A stretch of 64,000 bases of DNA from Desulfatitalea tepidiphila (GCF_001293685.1 NZ_BCAG01000005.1:1-64000), one strand, 5' to 3'. Positions 35,186 to 43,735 are shown, numbered from the stretch's first letter. Notes: generated from the letters alone by a model not told the origin. Program-made: numbers and translations.

Positions 35186-36914
35186 GTTCCAACTCCTGCA
35201 GACCATGGACCCGGGCGTAATACCCCCCGGTGGAAAGCAGCTGCTCATGGGTGCCGGCCTCGACCAGGCGGCCGTTGTCCAGGGTGACGATCTGGTCGGC
35301 AAACCGCACGGCCGACAGCCGGTGGGAAGCGATGAGAATCGTCTTGCGGCCGGCCATGCGCCGGATGGCCGCCACGATGACGGCCGCGGTCTGGGTATCC
35401 ACCTGGCTGATGGGATCGTCGAGCAGCAGGATGGGGGCATCGACCAGCAGGGCCCGTGCCAGGGCGATGCGTTGCTTCTGACCGCCTGACAGCAGGACTC
35501 CCTTTTCACCCACGCGCGTCTCCAGGCCGGCCGGCAGATGGGCCAACGTTTCGGTCAATCCGGCATCGGCCGCAACCTGGTCGAAACGGGCGGCGCAGTC
35601 GCGGGGGCAGCCGAACATCAGGTTCTCCCCCACTGTGCCGGCAAACAAAAAGGGCTCCTGGGGCACATAGGCCACCTGGCGGCGCAAGTCGGCCAGGTCG
35701 ATGTCGCGCACATCCATCCCATCGATGGTCAACCGGCCCCGGGTGGCATCGTACAGCCGCGGCACCAGGCTCAGCAGGGTGCTCTTTCCGCTGCCCGGCG
35801 CCCCCACGATGCCCAGCACCTCACCGGGTCGGATCTCGAGCCGGATGTCGGACAGCACCGCATGGCGCGGATCTCGATCATAGGAGAAGGTGACGCCGTC
35901 GAACACGATGTCTCCCCGGACCGACGGCAGACGCTTGGCTGAGGAAGCATTGCGGATTTCGGGCTGCTGTTCGAAGATGGCGCCGAGGCGTTGCAGCGAG
36001 GCCCCCCCGCGCTGGATCAGGTTGGTCACCCAGCCCAGGGCCATCATGGGCCAGGAGAGCAGGCCGAGGTAGCTGATGAAGGCCACGAAATCGCCGGGCG
36101 TGATCTCGTTGAGGATCGCCTTGCGGCCGCCGAAATAGAGCACCACCGCCAGGCTCAGGTTGGTCAGCATGACCATCAGCGGGAAGAAAACCCCGGTCAC
36201 CCCCACAAGCCGCATGTTCTGGGCCACATAGTCCCGTGACACGCTCTCCACCGCCGCCAGGGACGCCCCTTCGGCGTTGTGCGCCTTGATCATGCGCATG
36301 CCGGCCAGACGTTCCCGCACCGCTTCGGTCAAGTCCGAGAAAGCGGCCTGCACCCCCTGGTAGCGATGGTGCAGACGGCGCCCGAGCAATCGTGCGCTGA
36401 GCACCACCAGCGGCATGGGGATGAGCACGTAGAGGGTCAATTCCACGTGGATATAGAGCATGAAGCCGATGGCGGCGGCGCCCAGTACGATGGCATCGTT
36501 GAGCGCCACCAGCCCCATGCCGGCGGCCATGCGCACCTGCTGGATATCATTGGTGGCGTGGGCCATCAGGTCGCCGGTCTTGGTCCGGTCGAAAAATCCG
36601 GCCGACAGGGTCTGCAGATGGGTCAGCAGGCGGTTGCGCAAATCCGCCTCCAGGTACCGCGCCGTGCCGAGCAGGCAGCGCCGCCAGACATAGCGGAATC
36701 CGCCGATGAAAAGCGCCAGGACGGCGATGGCCGCCGCATAGCGCAGCAAGCCGCTCCCGCTGGCGCGCAGCAGGGTCAGGTCATCCACCGCCCACTTGAT
36801 GACCCGCGGCACCATGAGCTGCAAGAAATCGACGATGATCAGGGAAACCAGTCCCAGGGCGATGACGCGCCAGCGTGAAACGAAATAGGGTTTGATGAGT
36901 TCACGGGGTTTCAT
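35175..36914 (-). CDS. Heterodimeric ABC exporter, subunit with a degenerate catalytic site
   Basis: A 579-residue type-I ABC exporter half-transporter, upstream partner of the gene at 33164. Walker A is GAPGSGKST and the signature LSGGQKQ is canonical, but Walker B reads LLLDDP: the catalytic Glu is Asp, as in the non-catalytic site of heterodimeric exporters such as TM287/288. So the pair should form an asymmetric transporter. No Shine-Dalgarno precedes the ATG; the sequence immediately upstream is a heptamer repeat array (36925 onward), which is odd for a well-expressed gene. Confidence 0.92.
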   Translation of the reverse strand: MKPRELIKPYFVSRWRVIALGLVSLIIVDFLQLMVPRVIKWAVDDLTLLRASGSGLLRYAAAIAVLALFIGGFRYVWRRCLLGTARYLEADLRNRLLTHLQTLSAGFFDRTKTGDLMAHATNDIQQVRMAAGMGLVALNDAIVLGAAAIGFMLYIHVELTLYVLIPMPLVVLSARLLGRRLHHRYQGVQAAFSDLTEAVRERLAGMRMIKAHNAEGASLAAVESVSRDYVAQNMRLVGVTGVFFPLMVMLTNLSLAVVLYFGGRKAILNEITPGDFVAFISYLGLLSWPMMALGWVTNLIQRGGASLQRLGAIFEQQPEIRNASSAKRLPSVRGDIVFDGVTFSYDRDPRHAVLSDIRLEIRPGEVLGIVGAPGSGKSTLLSLVPRLYDATRGRLTIDGMDVRDIDLADLRRQVAYVPQEPFLFAGTVGENLMFGCPRDCAARFDQVAADAGLTETLAHLPAGLETRVGEKGVLLSGGQKQRIALARALLVDAPILLLDDPISQVDTQTAAVIVAAIRRMAGRKTILIASHRLSAVRFADQIVTLDNGRLVEAGTHEQLLSTGGYYARVHGLQELEHAR

Positions 36915-36924
36915 GGGGACAGAA

Positions 36925-36972
36925 GTTTAAAGTGTAAAGTTTAAAGTGTAAAGCGGAGGTATTCTGTCGATT
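36925..36972. repeat. Degenerate heptamer array R2
   Basis: TTTAAAGTG/TAAAGTT-type heptamers ending in GGAGGTATTCTGTCGA. This is the reverse complement of the R1/R3/R5 type. It begins 11 bp from the ABC exporter start and faces R3 at 37168 across about 195 bp. Confidence 0.75.
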
Positions 36973-37167
36973 TATAACCAATGTCGTTTGCTTACTGCAT
37001 ATAGACGCTCCAATTTTGGGGGATACACTCAGCCCCAAGAATGTGGGTTTATGGTAACGGACGGTAGGACCACCCGAATCTCGTCGGGGCGAGTTTTACA
37101 GCCTGCCCCGCAACCTCCGCTCGAGTTAAGAATGACGACACGTTACATCGCCATCAATTTTAAACGA
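36973..37167. other. Unexplained spacer between inverted heptamer arrays R2 and R3
   Basis: About 195 bp bounded by the inverted pair R2/R3. It contains TTGGGG..CCCCAA (11-nt loop, near 37014-37036) and other GC-rich pairings (GGGGC/GCCCC) around 37085-37110. A 60-codon plus frame at 36988-37170 is not convincing as a gene. It may be a structured RNA or a small mobile cassette; nothing was recognised. Confidence 0.4.
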
Positions 37168-37211
37168 TAGAATTCCTTCACTTAAAACTTAACACTTCAA
37201 ACTTTAAACTT
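37168..37211. repeat. Degenerate heptamer array R3
   Basis: TAGAATTCCTTCACTT followed by AAAACTT/AACACTT/CAAACTT-like heptamers, opposite in orientation to R2. The following 150 bp to the ribonuclease gene show no feature apart from an AT-rich stretch. Confidence 0.75.
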
Positions 37212-37367
37212 ATTCATCCCTCGACCATCGCCTTTCCGAAAAAACCAGGTGATAACCTAAGACGCCCGCCGCCATTGGTCAACACCTTGTTTTGGCTTAT
37301 TTTTCTTTCATGACGCCGATTGACTTCGACCGGGCGGCTTGTTAAAAGGGGCCGAGAAAGGAATCCT

Positions 37368-39350
37368 ATGGAACCGGGTCAGGTCGTTGAATATATCGAA
37401 AGCCAGAAAATATTGTGCGCCGTGGTGCTGGAGGCGAAAAATCTGCGGTTGCGGCTCCTGTCGGAAAACAACCGCGAGGTCAAGCTCTCGGCCGGCCGGC
37501 TGCTGCACCGCTCGACCGAACGGCTCGACCCGACCATAGGGCGGGACAAGCTGACCGCCCGTCTCAAGGAAATCGCCGCCCGCAGAAAGGCGTTGAGCCT
37601 CACCGTGGATATCCAGGGGCTGTGGGAGGTACTGCAGGAAGAGCAGGCCGCCGTGGACCTGACCACCCTGACGGCACTCAGCTTTCCTGAGCATGCCAAC
37701 AGCGAACAGGAATCGGCGGTGATGCGCGCCCTGTTCGACGACCGGCTCTACTTCAAGTTCGGTCCCGATCAATTCCATCCTCACCCGGCGGCCAAGGTCG
37801 AGGAGATGATCGCCCAGCGCGCCCGCCAGGAACAGGAGGCGCGCCTCGTGGAGCAGGGCGGCGCCTGGATGAAGAGCGTCCTGTCGGGTCCGGCGGCTGC
37901 CGGTCGGCCCGAACTGGCCGACGGCATCGTTCCGATCCTGATCTCCTACTACCTGTTTGAAAAAGAGAGCCCCCGGCGAGATCTGGGGCGGGACATGATC
38001 AAGCGGGCCGGGGTCGGTTCCATAGAGACGATCTTCGACTTCCTGGTCAGGATCGGTGTCTGGCAGCCCAATGAAAATCTCGATCTGCTGCGCGAGGGCG
38101 TCACGGATGCGTTTCCCGAGGCGATCCAAAAGCGCGCCGCGTCCCTGGCCGACCATCCGCCGACGGCCGAAGAGGGCCGGCGCGATCTGCGCGAGCTGGC
38201 CTTGATGACCATCGACGGGCCGTCGACCCAGGACTTTGACGACGCCTTGAGCATCACCCCCAAGGGCGATCACTTTGTGATCGGCATCCATATTTCGGAT
38301 GTCGGCCATTACCTCGACCGCCACGATCCCATCGACCAGGAGGCCAGGGGCCGCGCCAGTTCCATTTACATGCCGGACCGTAAGATCTCCATGCTGCCGG
38401 AACCCTTGTCAGTGGGCATCTGCAGTCTCAAACAGGGCCAGGACCGCCCGGCCATCAGCACCCTGGTGACCCTGACGTCCAACGCCGAGGTGGTGGCCTA
38501 CGACATCGTGCCCAGCCTGATCCGGGTCAGCCGGCAGCTCACCTATCAGGATGCGGACGCCTTGACCGAAACCGACGCGCAAATGCGCGCCTTGCACGCC
38601 ATCGCCCAACACTACCGCAGCCGGCGGCTGGACGACGGCGCCCTGATCATCGAACTGCCCGAGATCGCCATCCGCATCGATGCCAATGGCAAACCGGTGG
38701 TGACGCGCATCGAACGCGAAAACCCCTCCCATCTGTTCGTCTCCGAGCTGATGATCCTGGCCAACAGCCTGGCCGCCCGCTTCCTCAGCGAAAATGGGCT
38801 CCCGGCCATCTTCCGCTCCCAGGCCGAACCGCGCGAGCGCCTTTTCGACCGCGACCAGGGGTCCCTGTTTCAATCCTGGATGCAGCGCAAGCAGATCAAC
38901 CGCTTCAACCTGAGCAGCAGCCCCGAACCTCACGCCGGCCTGGGCGTGGCGGCCTACGTCACCTGCACGTCACCGATCCGCAAATACTTCGACCTGGTGA
39001 CCCAGCGTCAGCTGCGGGCGGCACTGGGCCTGGAGAAGCCGTACCAGGCCGAAGCGATAGATGCGGCCATCGCCGCCCTGGCCGAACCCATGGCCCGGGT
39101 CGGCCGGCTTCAGTACCGCCGCCACCGCTACTGGCTGCTCAAATACCTGGAGGGCCGCATCGGCACCAAGGAAGAGGCCGTCATTCTGTACAAAAGGCGC
39201 GGCACCTATTTCATCCTGCTGCCCAAATACCTGATCGAATGCCCGCTGGCCGGCGCCGAAAACATCAAATTCAAGCCCGAAGACCTGGTCCAGGTCACCA
39301 TCCAGCATGTCCATGCGCGCAAGGATGTCATCACGGTCTACCTGGGATAG
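37368..39350 (+). CDS. RNB-domain exoribonuclease (RNase II/R family)
   Basis: A 660-residue 3'-5' exoribonuclease. The RNB catalytic core carries the acidic cluster GPSTQDFDDALSI, and the conserved YMPDRKISMLPEPLS and TSPIRKYFDLV segments, followed by an S1-like C-terminus (about 590-655). The N-terminal 230 residues are divergent and lack an obvious pair of cold-shock domains, so it is neither a textbook RNase II nor RNase R. AAGGA lies six bases before ATG 37368; an open frame back to 37320 is not used. It would degrade structured or bulk RNA in the cytoplasm. Confidence 0.9.
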   Translation: MEPGQVVEYIESQKILCAVVLEAKNLRLRLLSENNREVKLSAGRLLHRSTERLDPTIGRDKLTARLKEIAARRKALSLTVDIQGLWEVLQEEQAAVDLTTLTALSFPEHANSEQESAVMRALFDDRLYFKFGPDQFHPHPAAKVEEMIAQRARQEQEARLVEQGGAWMKSVLSGPAAAGRPELADGIVPILISYYLFEKESPRRDLGRDMIKRAGVGSIETIFDFLVRIGVWQPNENLDLLREGVTDAFPEAIQKRAASLADHPPTAEEGRRDLRELALMTIDGPSTQDFDDALSITPKGDHFVIGIHISDVGHYLDRHDPIDQEARGRASSIYMPDRKISMLPEPLSVGICSLKQGQDRPAISTLVTLTSNAEVVAYDIVPSLIRVSRQLTYQDADALTETDAQMRALHAIAQHYRSRRLDDGALIIELPEIAIRIDANGKPVVTRIERENPSHLFVSELMILANSLAARFLSENGLPAIFRSQAEPRERLFDRDQGSLFQSWMQRKQINRFNLSSSPEPHAGLGVAAYVTCTSPIRKYFDLVTQRQLRAALGLEKPYQAEAIDAAIAALAEPMARVGRLQYRRHRYWLLKYLEGRIGTKEEAVILYKRRGTYFILLPKYLIECPLAGAENIKFKPEDLVQVTIQHVHARKDVITVYLG

Positions 39351-39365
39351 GAGAAAGGGCCCGGC

Positions 39366-39782
39366 ATGTTGCCCATCACCGACACAGTGGCCATCCCCCT
39401 CGGGGAAATCGACATCGAGGCCATCCGCGCCCAGGGGGCCGGCGGCCAGAATGTGAACAAGGTGGCCTCGGCCGTCCATCTGCGATTCGATATTCCGGCA
39501 TCCTCCCTGCCCGAGCCGTTCAAGGAGCGCCTGCTCAAACTGAACGACCAGCGCATCACCCGGGAAGGGGTGGTGGTGATCAAGGCCCAGGAGTTCCGCA
39601 GCCAGGAGAAAAACCGTGCCGCGGCCCTGGCCCGCCTCCAGCAACTGATCCGCAGGGCGGTCGTCACCCCCAAACGGCGACGGCCCACCCGACCGAGCCT
39701 CAAGGCCAGGCAAAAACGGGTGGACCAGAAGGTCCGCCGTGGGCGCATCAAGGCGCTGCGGACCAAATTCGAAATGGAATAG
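39366..39782 (+). CDS. arfB: Alternative ribosome-rescue factor ArfB (YaeJ-like)
   Basis: A 138-residue peptidyl-tRNA hydrolase of the ArfB/ICT1 class. The catalytic GGQ motif is at 26-28 (AGGQNVNKV), followed by a release-factor-like fold and a long basic C-terminal tail (RRPTRPSLKARQK..) that enters the empty mRNA channel of stalled ribosomes. It starts 15 bp after the ribonuclease stop. The pairing of a ribosome-rescue factor with a 3'-5' exonuclease in one operon makes sense for clearing truncated mRNAs. Confidence 0.93.
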   Translation: MLPITDTVAIPLGEIDIEAIRAQGAGGQNVNKVASAVHLRFDIPASSLPEPFKERLLKLNDQRITREGVVVIKAQEFRSQEKNRAAALARLQQLIRRAVVTPKRRRPTRPSLKARQKRVDQKVRRGRIKALRTKFEME

Positions 39783-39819
39783 GCGCGTTGCACCGAACCG
39801 ATGCCACGGAGACCGAAAA

Positions 39820-40884
39820 ATGAGCCGACTCTTTACCCCATTGCAAATAAGATCCATCACCTTCAAGAACCGCATCTTCGTCTCGCCCATGTGCCAGTAC
39901 TCCTGCAGGGACGGGATGCCCAACGAGTGGCACCTGGTCCACCTGGGCAGCCGGGCCGTGGGAGGCGCGGCCCTGGTCATCGTCGAAGCGACCGGCGTAA
40001 GCCCCGAGGGGCGCATCTCACCATGGGATTGCGGCTTGTGGAACGATCGGCAGGTCGAAGCCTTCAGACCCATGACCGCGTTCATCAAATCCCAAAATTG
40101 CGTGCCCGGCATCCAACTGGCCCACGCCGGGCGCAAGGCCTCCACCGATGTGCCCTGGCGCGGCGGTGGAACGGTCGCCTTAAACGACGGCGGTTGGCAA
40201 CCCATCGCGCCCAGCCCCCTGCCCTTCAGCAACGCCTCGCCCATGCCGCGGGAGATGACCACCGAAGAGATCCAACAGGTCGTGGATCAATTCGCCGAAG
40301 CCGCCACCCGGGCCCTGGCCGCCGGCTTCGAGGTGCTGGAACTGCACATGGCCCACGGCTACCTGCTGCACGAATTCCTGTCGCCGCTCTCCAACCGCCG
40401 CACCGACCGCTTCGGCGGCGACCTGGAAAATCGCATGCGCCTGCCGCTGATGGTGGCCGAGGCCGCCCGCCAACAGTGGCCGGCGCACCTGCCGCTCTTC
40501 GTGCGCATCTCCTGCACCGACTGGGTGGACGGCGGCTGGGACCTGGACCAGTCGATCCAATTCTGCCGGCGGCTCAAGCCCATGGGCATCGATCTCATCG
40601 ACTGCTCCAGCGCCGCCTTGGTGCCCCATGCCAAAATCCCGGTCGCGCCGGGCTTCCAGGTGCCTCTGGCGGCCGCCATCCGCAAAGAGGCCGACATCGC
40701 CACCGGTACCGTCGGCCTCATCACCCAGCCGGTGCAGGCCGAACAGATCCTGGCCACGGGGCAGGCCGATGCCGTGCTGCTGGGCCGCGAAATGCTGCGC
40801 CAGCCTTACTGGCCCTTGAAGGCCGCCCGGGAGTTGGGCCAGGACATCGACTGGCCCGACCAGTACGCCCGCGCCAAGGTTTAG
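39820..40884 (+). CDS. Old Yellow Enzyme family NADH:flavin oxidoreductase (YqjM-like)
   Basis: A 354-residue single-domain OYE of the YqjM class, an FMN TIM barrel that reduces activated C=C bonds. Features: the N-terminal FKNRIFVSPMCQYS with the YqjM-type Cys, the HAGRK segment, the HMAHGYLLHEFLSP active-site region and NRRTDRFGGDLENR. There is no Fe-S cluster or C-terminal FAD module, unlike the reductase at 19742. GGAGA lies seven bases before ATG 39820. It follows arfB by 38 bp. The physiological substrate is unknown. Confidence 0.93.
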   Translation: MSRLFTPLQIRSITFKNRIFVSPMCQYSCRDGMPNEWHLVHLGSRAVGGAALVIVEATGVSPEGRISPWDCGLWNDRQVEAFRPMTAFIKSQNCVPGIQLAHAGRKASTDVPWRGGGTVALNDGGWQPIAPSPLPFSNASPMPREMTTEEIQQVVDQFAEAATRALAAGFEVLELHMAHGYLLHEFLSPLSNRRTDRFGGDLENRMRLPLMVAEAARQQWPAHLPLFVRISCTDWVDGGWDLDQSIQFCRRLKPMGIDLIDCSSAALVPHAKIPVAPGFQVPLAAAIRKEADIATGTVGLITQPVQAEQILATGQADAVLLGREMLRQPYWPLKAARELGQDIDWPDQYARAKV

Positions 40885-40903
40885 GCCACAGGAGTACCGT
40901 TCC

Positions 40904-41468
40904 ATGTTCGAGATGCACATCTTACTGACCGGCCTCATCATCTTCGTCGCCAGAATCTGCGACGTCTCCATCGGCACGGTGCGCACCATCATCACGGTTC
41001 AGGGCCGCACCACCATCGCCTTTTTTTCTGGCCACCTTCGAGATCACCATCTGGGTCCTGGTGGCCAGCGCCGTCATCAACCAGGTCAAGGAACAGCCCC
41101 TGCTGGTGCTGTTCTATGCCCTGGGGTATGCCACCGGCAATGTGGTCGGCATCGTCGTCGAACGCAAGCTGGCCTTCGGCCTGATCATCCTCAAGGTGAT
41201 CACCCCCGATACCGGCCGCCAACTGGCCGACAGCCTGCGCCAGAACGGCCAGCCGGTCACCATCTTCCGCGGCGAAGGCATGTATGGCCCGGTCGAAGAG
41301 CTCTACATCGCCTGCCGCCGCAGGGATTTGAAGTGGATCCTCAGCGACGTGCGCCGCATCGACCCGGCAGCCTTCTATGTCATCGAGCAGGCCCGGGACA
41401 TCAGCAAGGTGCTGCGCCCCACCTATTCCGCCCTGGGCGGGTGGCGCTCGGTGGCCAAACGCAAATGA
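40904..41468 (+). pseudogene. UPF0316/DUF2179 membrane protein, frame broken at a T7 run
   Basis: The N-terminal part (MFEMHILLTGLIIF.. to RTTIAFF) and the C-terminal part (SAVINQVKEQPLLV.. to WRSVAKRK) of a UPF0316 protein lie in different frames. The break falls at seven consecutive T residues (41021-41027). With six T the frame continues as IAFF-LATFEITIWVLVASAV, a complete ~188-residue protein with N-terminal membrane helices and a C-terminal DUF2179 domain. It may be a real mutation, transcriptional slippage, or a sequencing error in the homopolymer. Conservation on both sides suggests the damage is recent or not real. It follows the OYE gene by 19 bp. Confidence 0.8.
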
Positions 41469-41577
41469 CACAAGCGGCACCTGCCATTCCCCTGCCATAG
41501 CACCCCTCTTCATCTGCCATTGAACCTGCATCCAGAATACCTAAATTTTTGTCATAACAATTGATTGTTTTAATGAG

Positions 41578-41716
41578 TGTCCGTCCACAAATAGGCAAAT
41601 TGGGTTGAGATCAAGGCGCGCGAAAAATTTAACCGCAGGCATATGGTCGATATTCCGAGGATTAAATTTTTCGCGCAGCGCCGATATCGGGCCAATTGGC
41701 CATTTGTGGATGGGCA
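41578..41716. repeat. Palindromic mobile element (139 bp) with 5-bp target duplication
   Basis: Terminal inverted repeats TGTCCGTCCACAAATAGG and (reverse) TGCCCATCCACAAATGG, with AATTGG just inside each. A perfect internal stem GCGCGAAAAATTTAA / TTAAATTTTTCGCGC lies within. Flanked by ATGAG at 41573-41577 and 41717-41721. The element is non-coding. A collapsed copy lies at 8098, and a relative with the same internal GATCAAGGCG..GCGAAA blocks is nested at 62704. Confidence 0.8.
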
Positions 41717-41735
41717 ATGAGAAGGAGGTATCGTG

Positions 41736-42071
41736 ATGAACGCTCATATCAACGACGTGCTCGACCGTATTGGAGAGATTTACCATGACCAGATCGAACC
41801 CGACGCCAGACACTACATGGAGGTGAATATCGGCGAAAAAGCCAGAGAACTGGGCTACCATGAGCTGTATGCACCCTTGCGCGACGTTTACGCCGTGGTC
41901 CCACTCAAATCTCCGGTGCCCGGCATGAAGGTGCGCATCGACGGACGCACCTTCCTGAACTACCGCCGCCACCCCGCCGGCATCGCCATCCCCGGGCATG
42001 TGGCCGAAGCGGCCGGGAGGGGGTTCGATAGATATACGGCGCGGGATAGTATGATATTGAATTTTGGATGA
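41736..42071 (+). CDS. Hypothetical protein (111 residues)
   Basis: Not recognised. It is soluble with an acidic N-terminal helical region (NDVLDRIGEIYHDQIEPDARHYME). A beta-rich middle (VYAVVPLKSPVPGMKVRIDGRTFLNYRR) and a Gly/Arg-rich end (RGFDRYTARDSMILNFG) follow. AGGAGG lies seven bases before ATG 41736 (GTG 41733 is in frame but too close), and codon use matches the genome, so the gene is probably real. It lies alone between a palindromic mobile element, whose edge supplies bases close to its ribosome site, and a heptamer repeat array. No function can be proposed. Confidence 0.7.
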   Translation: MNAHINDVLDRIGEIYHDQIEPDARHYMEVNIGEKARELGYHELYAPLRDVYAVVPLKSPVPGMKVRIDGRTFLNYRRHPAGIAIPGHVAEAAGRGFDRYTARDSMILNFG

Positions 42072-42098
42072 GGCCCGGTGGGGCAAGTTATAAGGGAT

Positions 42099-42146
42099 AG
42101 TTTAAAGTCTAAAGTGTAAAGTTTGAAGTGAAGGTATTCTGTCGAT
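42099..42146. repeat. Degenerate heptamer array R4
   Basis: TTTAAAGTCTAAAGTG-type heptamers followed by GAAGGTATTCTGTCGATT. It is nearly the exact reverse complement of R5 at 43736; together they bracket the porin gene as a 1.6-kb inverted pair. Confidence 0.75.
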
Positions 42147-42388
42147 TATAAAGAGGGGAGGAAAACGCCCGCCTAACCGACATCTAACGATAAGCTATCA
42201 CAGACCTCATGAAATAGTTGCTAAATGCGCAAAGTTTGGTAATAGGGAATGCCAACGGTTTTTGAAGATCCGCGGCCGGATTCCAGACCGTACTATCTCG
42301 CCTGTCGATGGTTCGTCCAGGAGTGCGCCCGCGGTATAACCTAAGTGGGGATTCCCCGCAAAAGATCCAATCCCTTAAAGGAGGAAAC
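42147..42388. other. Porin upstream region
   Basis: About 240 bp with no supported gene (a minus-strand frame at 42184-42501 overlaps the porin signal peptide and is a shadow). The AT-rich first half likely holds the porin promoter, not precisely placed. Confidence 0.35.
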
Positions 42389-43465
42389 ATGAAACAGGTT
42401 TGTGCAAAAACTCTATTGGTAGGCGCGGTCTGCGCGGCGATGGTGTTTGCCGGCATCAATCCGGCCTGCGCCCTGGAGGCCAAAGTGAGCGGGCAGATCA
42501 ACCAGATGGTGATGTATGCGGATGATGGGGATCAGAGCGACGTCTTCATCACCGACAACGACGCCTCCTCGACCCGCGTGCGCATTACCGGCTCCGAGCA
42601 GTTCGGCCAGGTGAAGGTCGGTATGCAGTTCGAAATCGAGGCCCAGCGCAACGCATCCAATCGGGTGACCATCGATCAGGATAATGATGGTGCTTTCGAA
42701 TGGAACGATCGTTGGTTCAATGTCTATTTCGACACCCGCTTCGGTATGTTCGAAATCGGGAAGGGCGACACCGCCACCAACGGCACCCTCGAAGTGGATC
42801 TCTCCGGCACCTCTGTGGTCACCTATTCGGACATCAACACCACGGGCGGATCGCTTCTGTGGAAAAATGACGACGGAACCTTGTTTGGAGGCGGTGTCGA
42901 CATCGGCGATACACGAAGCAATTTTGACGGCATTCTTAGCCGTGCGGAACGCGTCCGCTACAACACCCCCAGCTTTGCAGGCCTTACGCTCTCCGCGAGT
43001 GCCGCTAACGGAGGTGCCTATGACGCCGCCCTGTGGTACGCGACCGAATTTGGCGGAAACAAACTGGCGGCTGCTTTAGGTTATGCCAACCCCCAAGGTC
43101 AGGCCGATACCGTGGATGCCCAGTGGGGTGGTTCGGTCTCCTGGTTGATGCCCTTCGGCCTGAACTTCACCGTGGCCTACGGCCAGCGTGACTTCGAAGC
43201 CAGCGGCCGGGATGAAGCGGTCAGCTACTATGCCAAACTCGGCTACATGTTCGACATCCATGCCTTCTCCATCGAATACGGCGAAACCAAAGACCTGTTT
43301 GCCGAGGGAGTTGACGCCTCGAACTATGGCGCCGCTTACGTTGTGAAGCCCTGGAAGCCGATCGAGCTGTATGCCGCCTATCGCATCTACATGGCGGACG
43401 TAGATGGCGTTGGCGACCCGGAAGACATCCACGTGGCCGTGGCCGGTACCCGCATCAAGTTCTAA
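42389..43465 (+). CDS. Outer-membrane porin
   Basis: A 358-residue porin. A signal peptide (KTLLVGAVCAAMVFAGINPACA, cleaved about residue 29) precedes EAKVSGQINQMVMYADDGD, a classic first beta strand of Gram-negative general porins. Repeating amphipathic strands follow, and the C-terminus ends in Phe (AVAGTRIKF), the Bam recognition signature. AAAGGAGG lies four bases before the ATG. It is monocistronic with its own terminator and lies between inverted repeats R4 and R5. Pore specificity is unknown. Confidence 0.9.
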   Translation: MKQVCAKTLLVGAVCAAMVFAGINPACALEAKVSGQINQMVMYADDGDQSDVFITDNDASSTRVRITGSEQFGQVKVGMQFEIEAQRNASNRVTIDQDNDGAFEWNDRWFNVYFDTRFGMFEIGKGDTATNGTLEVDLSGTSVVTYSDINTTGGSLLWKNDDGTLFGGGVDIGDTRSNFDGILSRAERVRYNTPSFAGLTLSASAANGGAYDAALWYATEFGGNKLAAALGYANPQGQADTVDAQWGGSVSWLMPFGLNFTVAYGQRDFEASGRDEAVSYYAKLGYMFDIHAFSIEYGETKDLFAEGVDASNYGAAYVVKPWKPIELYAAYRIYMADVDGVGDPEDIHVAVAGTRIKF

Positions 43466-43509
43466 GCGAAGGCTCAATAGTACTTCAAGACAGGCGTAAT
43501 TCTGTAATT

Positions 43510-43546
43510 AAAACGGCGATCCTCACCTGGTGGGGATCGCCGTTTT
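43510..43546. terminator. Terminator after the porin gene
   Basis: AAAACGGCGATCC and GGATCGCCGTTTT form a 13-bp perfect stem around about 11 nt, followed on the plus strand by CTTTT. It begins 45 bp after the porin stop; the A-run on the other side allows it to work in both directions. Confidence 0.92.
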
Positions 43547-43587
43547 CTTTTGGCCGCCTACTATTTAAAACCTTAAGGAAACATAGC

Positions 43588-43608
43588 GGGCGGGCATAAA
43601 GCCCGCCC
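43588..43608. repeat. REP-like GGGCGGGC/GCCCGCCC hairpin
   Basis: GGGCGGGC, ATAAA, GCCCGCCC: an 8-bp perfect stem. It resembles the short REP-like hairpins found dispersed in many bacterial genomes. No T-run follows. Confidence 0.6.
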
Positions 43609-43735
43609 CTACATATTCACGGCAAAAAATAGGATAGCGGCAGTGCACGCATTCCCTCATCCGCCTCTTGTCTTTCCAACGCGAAGAGTTTGGATATTAT
43701 GCTGCCGGTCGGTCTGCACTACAGCCACCCTCCAA

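Noticed and set aside
36988..37170. 60-codon frame in the R2/R3 spacer
   Set aside because: No ribosome site, no recognisable sequence, and it runs into the R3 repeat; kept only as an unexplained spacer.
42184..42501. Minus-strand 105-codon frame upstream of and into the porin gene
   Set aside because: It overlaps the porin signal peptide antisense and has no ribosome site or recognisable sequence.
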